DNA from: JAEUJM01 sp044221555
GTDB lineage: Bacteria > Actinomycetota > Acidimicrobiia > Acidimicrobiales > DATDAH01
Direction of reading: 5' to 3'
Assembly: GCA_044221555.1 (NCBI GenBank)
Contig: JBGAOY010000045.1
Location: forward strand, 1-15,713
Length of the DNA: 15,713 bases
In this document: positions 14,190 through 15,713 of the stretch, one piece after another
How the letters are laid out: each line of letters opens with the position of its first letter
Numbering within the stretch: position 1 is the first letter of the stretch
Notes under the pieces: generated by a model
Seen by the model: the letters and a program-made list of their open reading frames with translations, nothing else
Told to the model about the DNA's origin: nothing
Database searches by the model: none
Translations under genes and position numbers: made by a program

Positions 14190-14263
14190 GCGCTCGTAGC
14201 TCAATTGGATAGAGCATCTGACTACGGATCAGAAGGTTGGGGGTTCGAGTCCCTCCGAGCGCG
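14190..14263 (+). tRNA. tRNA-Arg (anticodon ACG)
   Basis: A full cloverleaf of 74 bases can be folded. The acceptor stem pairs GCGCTCG with CGAGCGC (14256-14262), with discriminator G14263. The D arm is TAGCTCAATTGGATAGAGC. The anticodon stem TCTGA/TCAGA closes the loop CTACGGA, giving anticodon ACG (its A would be read as inosine). The T arm holds GTTCGAGTC. No CCA is encoded. It reads the CGN arginine box and lies directly before an integrase gene, a typical integration target. Confidence 0.95.
14240..14263 (+). other. Putative attachment-site core (tRNA-Arg 3' end)
   Basis: Tyrosine integrases of this kind often recombine within the T arm and acceptor end of a tRNA gene. The integrase starts 115 bases after this tRNA and reads away from it. 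The matching second copy would lie outside the window, and I found no repeat of this segment inside it, so the site is inferred from context. Confidence 0.4.
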
Positions 14264-14285
14264 CTGCAGACGTCCAGGTCAGAGC

Positions 14286-14291
14286 TACAAT
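14286..14291 (+). promoter_or_regulatory. Putative -10 element of the integrase gene
   Basis: TACAAT differs from the TATAAT consensus at one base. Transcription starting near 14298 would give a leader of about 80 bases that includes all four TGAGAACC repeats. No good -35 is visible at 16-18 bases upstream. Confidence 0.45.
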
Positions 14292-14322
14292 TGCCCGGGC
14301 AGCAACACGGATCGCCCTCGCC

Positions 14323-14379
14323 GTGAGAACCAAATGAGAACCGGGGGCCTCACAAACCGGTTCTCACGGAGGTTCTCAT
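14323..14379 (+). promoter_or_regulatory. Four-copy TGAGAACC repeat array over the integrase start
   Basis: TGAGAACC occurs at 14324-14331 and 14335-14342. Its complement GGTTCTCA occurs at 14359-14366 and 14371-14378. The inner pair extends to a perfect 10-bp inverted repeat (14335-14344 with 14357-14366). The fourth copy overlaps the GGAGG ribosome site and the A of the ATG start. The nearly symmetrical layout, with about one helical turn between neighbours, fits a repressor operator or integrase arm-type sites. In RNA, the same arms could pair in alternative ways that cover or expose the start. Confidence 0.7.
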
Positions 14380-15538
14380 GCCCAAGCTCCAGGGCGTCTA
14401 CCGGGCCGACAACGGCTCGTGGTACTTCAAGGCCACCCTCGGTCGCGACCCGCTGAGCGGCAAGCGGCTCCAGGTCACCAAGCGGGGATTTCCCACCGCC
14501 ACCGACGCATCCCGCGCCCGCCGCGAGCTGCTCGAGCAAGTCGACGACCGTGGCCTGCCGACGGTGGAGGGGTCGATGACCGTCGACGAGTTGCTCGACC
14601 TCTACCTCGACGGGATCGATGCCGACGGCCGGCTCTCGCCCAAGACCCGCTACGACTACCGCCGCAACGCCGACGCGTACGTGCGGCCGTGGCTCGGCCG
14701 ACACCGGGTCCGGTCGCTGACCCCGGAGGTGGTTCTCGCGTGGCAGCGCCAGCTGAGCGCGGGGACTGGCACCAAGCGCGGCAAGCCGCTGGCGCCCAAC
14801 ACGGTCCGTCTGGCGCGAGCCTCGCTGGCCGGCGCGGTCGGTCTGGCGGTGAGGATCGGGCTGCTGCGCACGAACCCGCTGACCTCCGTGCCTCGACCCA
14901 AGGCTCGACGGTCCACTCCGAGGCACTGGTCCCCCGAGCAGGCCCGAGCGTTCTTGGCGTCCCAGGCCGACGACCGGCTGTATCCACTCTGGGCGTTCCT
15001 GCTCTGCTCGGGGCTCCGCATCGGCGAGCTGGTCTGGCTGCGCTGGCCCAACGTCGACCTCGGTCGCCGCCGGGTCCGCATCGTCGAGTTCGCCACCTCG
15101 CTGGGCTGGGACCTTGTCGCGTCCGACGGCAAGAGCGTCACCTCGAGACGAACCATCGATCTCGACGACGGCCTCGTCCAGGTGCTGAGCTCGCAGGCGC
15201 AGCAGCAGCGCTTCGAGGCCCGAGCGCTGGGCTACGCCGTCGGCGAGTACGTGTTCACCAAGCCCGCCGGTGGCTCGTACCACCCCCAGCACCTGTCCAA
15301 GGCCCTTGCCGAGCTGTCGGTGGCCGCCGGGCTCCCCCGCCTGACCGCCCACGGGCTACGGCACACCAGCGCCACCCTCATGCTCGACCAGGGCGTCGCC
15401 CCCAAGGTGGCCGCCGAGCGGCTCGGCCACTCCGATCCCTCCCTGTTCGTCAACCTCTACAGCCACGTCACCCCGACCATGCAGCGAGACGCCGCTGACG
15501 CCATCGGCGCTGCCCTCTTCGGCGACGAGGGCGGTTGA
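14378..15538 (+). CDS. int: Tyrosine recombinase / phage-type integrase
   Basis: This 386-aa site-specific recombinase catalyses integration and excision of a mobile element by covalent 3'-phosphotyrosine chemistry. A small N-terminal AP2-like arm-binding region (1-60: GSWYFKATLGRDPLSGKR, TKRGFPTATDA) is followed by a SAM-like core-binding domain (about 65-165). The catalytic domain (about 180-375) has Arg214 (SGLRIGE), His325 and Arg328 (HGLRHT), His351 (LGHSD) and nucleophile Tyr361 (NLYSHV). All key residues are present apart from a catalytic Lys I cannot fix with certainty. Length is usual for actinobacterial element integrases. ATG 14378 has GGAGG at 14368-14372 with 5-base spacing. It reads away from tRNA-Arg. 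No excisionase gene is visible in the window. It looks intact and may be active. Confidence 0.93.
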   Translation: MPKLQGVYRADNGSWYFKATLGRDPLSGKRLQVTKRGFPTATDASRARRELLEQVDDRGLPTVEGSMTVDELLDLYLDGIDADGRLSPKTRYDYRRNADAYVRPWLGRHRVRSLTPEVVLAWQRQLSAGTGTKRGKPLAPNTVRLARASLAGAVGLAVRIGLLRTNPLTSVPRPKARRSTPRHWSPEQARAFLASQADDRLYPLWAFLLCSGLRIGELVWLRWPNVDLGRRRVRIVEFATSLGWDLVASDGKSVTSRRTIDLDDGLVQVLSSQAQQQRFEARALGYAVGEYVFTKPAGGSYHPQHLSKALAELSVAAGLPRLTAHGLRHTSATLMLDQGVAPKVAAERLGHSDPSLFVNLYSHVTPTMQRDAADAIGAALFGDEGG

Positions 15539-15550
15539 GTTCGGCCCCTT

Positions 15551-15563
15551 CGGGCTCAGCCCG
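15551..15563. terminator. Small hairpin between integrase and convergent gene
   Basis: CGGGC (15551-15555) and GCCCG (15559-15563) form a 5-bp stem around TCA, which is the stop codon of the leftward frame. Alternative pairing with GCCC at 15545-15548 is possible. It is a weak candidate for a two-way terminator. Confidence 0.3.
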
Positions 15564-15712
15564 TCGCCCGGCGCCGCAGGTCGTCGAGCGGCGGCAGTTT
15601 AAGCGATTTCACCCGGCATCGCGCAAGCATTGGCGGGCCGGTTTGCAGAAGGCGCCGGCCCGCGCGGATAATCCATCCCTTCATCCCCACGGCCTCCGGC
15701 AGGACCCGCACC
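15556..15712 (-). CDS. C-terminal end of an unidentified protein, cut by the window edge
   Basis: An open frame of 51 codons runs from the right edge to a TGA at 15558-15556. Its sequence is protein-like (KGWIIRAGRRLLQTGPP, later KSLKLPPLDDLRRR) and I do not recognise it. About 80% of its codons end in G or C, which suggests real coding, but AAA, CTT, ATT and CGA are used more freely than elsewhere in the window. It could belong to the integrated element, be a neighbouring host gene, or be foreign sequence joined at a contig end. It is convergent with the integrase, with only 17 bases between the stops. Confidence 0.4.
   Translation of the reverse strand, partial: VRVLPEAVGMKGWIIRAGRRLLQTGPPMLARCRVKSLKLPPLDDLRRRATG
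15633..15663. repeat. 9-bp perfect inverted repeat near the right edge
   Basis: GCGGGCCGG (15633-15641) and CCGGCCCGC (15655-15663) are perfect complements with a 13-base spacer. It lies inside the partial leftward frame, so it may simply be coding sequence in a GC-rich genome. Confidence 0.4.
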
Positions 15713-15713
15713 C

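Noticed and set aside
15673..15701. CCATCC with CCGGCA 17 bases on, near the right edge
   Set aside because: The second box lacks CCGA and the site lies within a probable coding frame on the other strand with no gene following in the window.

Overview
The window is very GC-rich with near-saturated G/C in third codon positions. It carries an actinobacterial set of families: ECF sigma factor with RskA-type anti-sigma, FAS1 secreted proteins, a class III cyclase-ATPase-TPR regulator and a 2TM-domain protein. A high-GC actinobacterium, possibly of the Acidimicrobiia, fits best, but no rRNA or other marker here fixes the taxon. Both ends look like contig ends: the first ~80 bases are a poly-C tract, and the last ~150 bases hold a cut gene with different codon use.

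Layout. (1) 1-2188 and 7178-9264 are two copies, in the same orientation, of one module: secreted FAS1 protein, strong hairpin, ECF sigma factor, overlapping one-pass anti-sigma factor. This is the composition of the mycobacterial SigK-RskA/MPT70-MPT83 system. The second FAS1 gene and the first sigma gene are preceded by GCATCC-N16-CCGA(A/T), which resembles the SigK promoter; the second sigma gene has a decayed version. (2) Between the copies lie a small two-helix membrane protein (2401-2691, +) and three leftward genes for exported proteins: a V8/trypsin-like serine protease (2701-3735) and two paralogous six-bladed NHL beta-propeller proteins (3861-5243 and 5311-6981). The propeller proteins share an unnamed C-terminal domain and a similar 48-base leader. 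(3) 9495-10406 encodes a homocysteine S-methyltransferase. (4) 10517-13732 (-) encodes a large cyclase/AAA-ATPase/TPR signalling protein, with a cyclase-like fragment just upstream. (5) tRNA-Arg(ACG) at 14190-14263 is followed by a tyrosine integrase (14378-15538), the arrangement of one end of an integrated element running off the right edge. The integrase start lies inside an unusual array of four 8-base repeats.

How the genes may work together (inference). Each anti-sigma factor would hold its sigma factor at the membrane. Signal-driven loss of the anti-sigma factor would release sigma to transcribe the FAS1 gene and at least one sigma operon. The FAS1, protease and propeller proteins would all act outside the membrane. 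Nothing in the sequence shows that the protease and NHL genes belong to the sigma regulon: their upstream regions lack the GCATCC-N16-CCGA box and the NHL genes carry their own shared leader. The integrase region is a separate, mobile unit.
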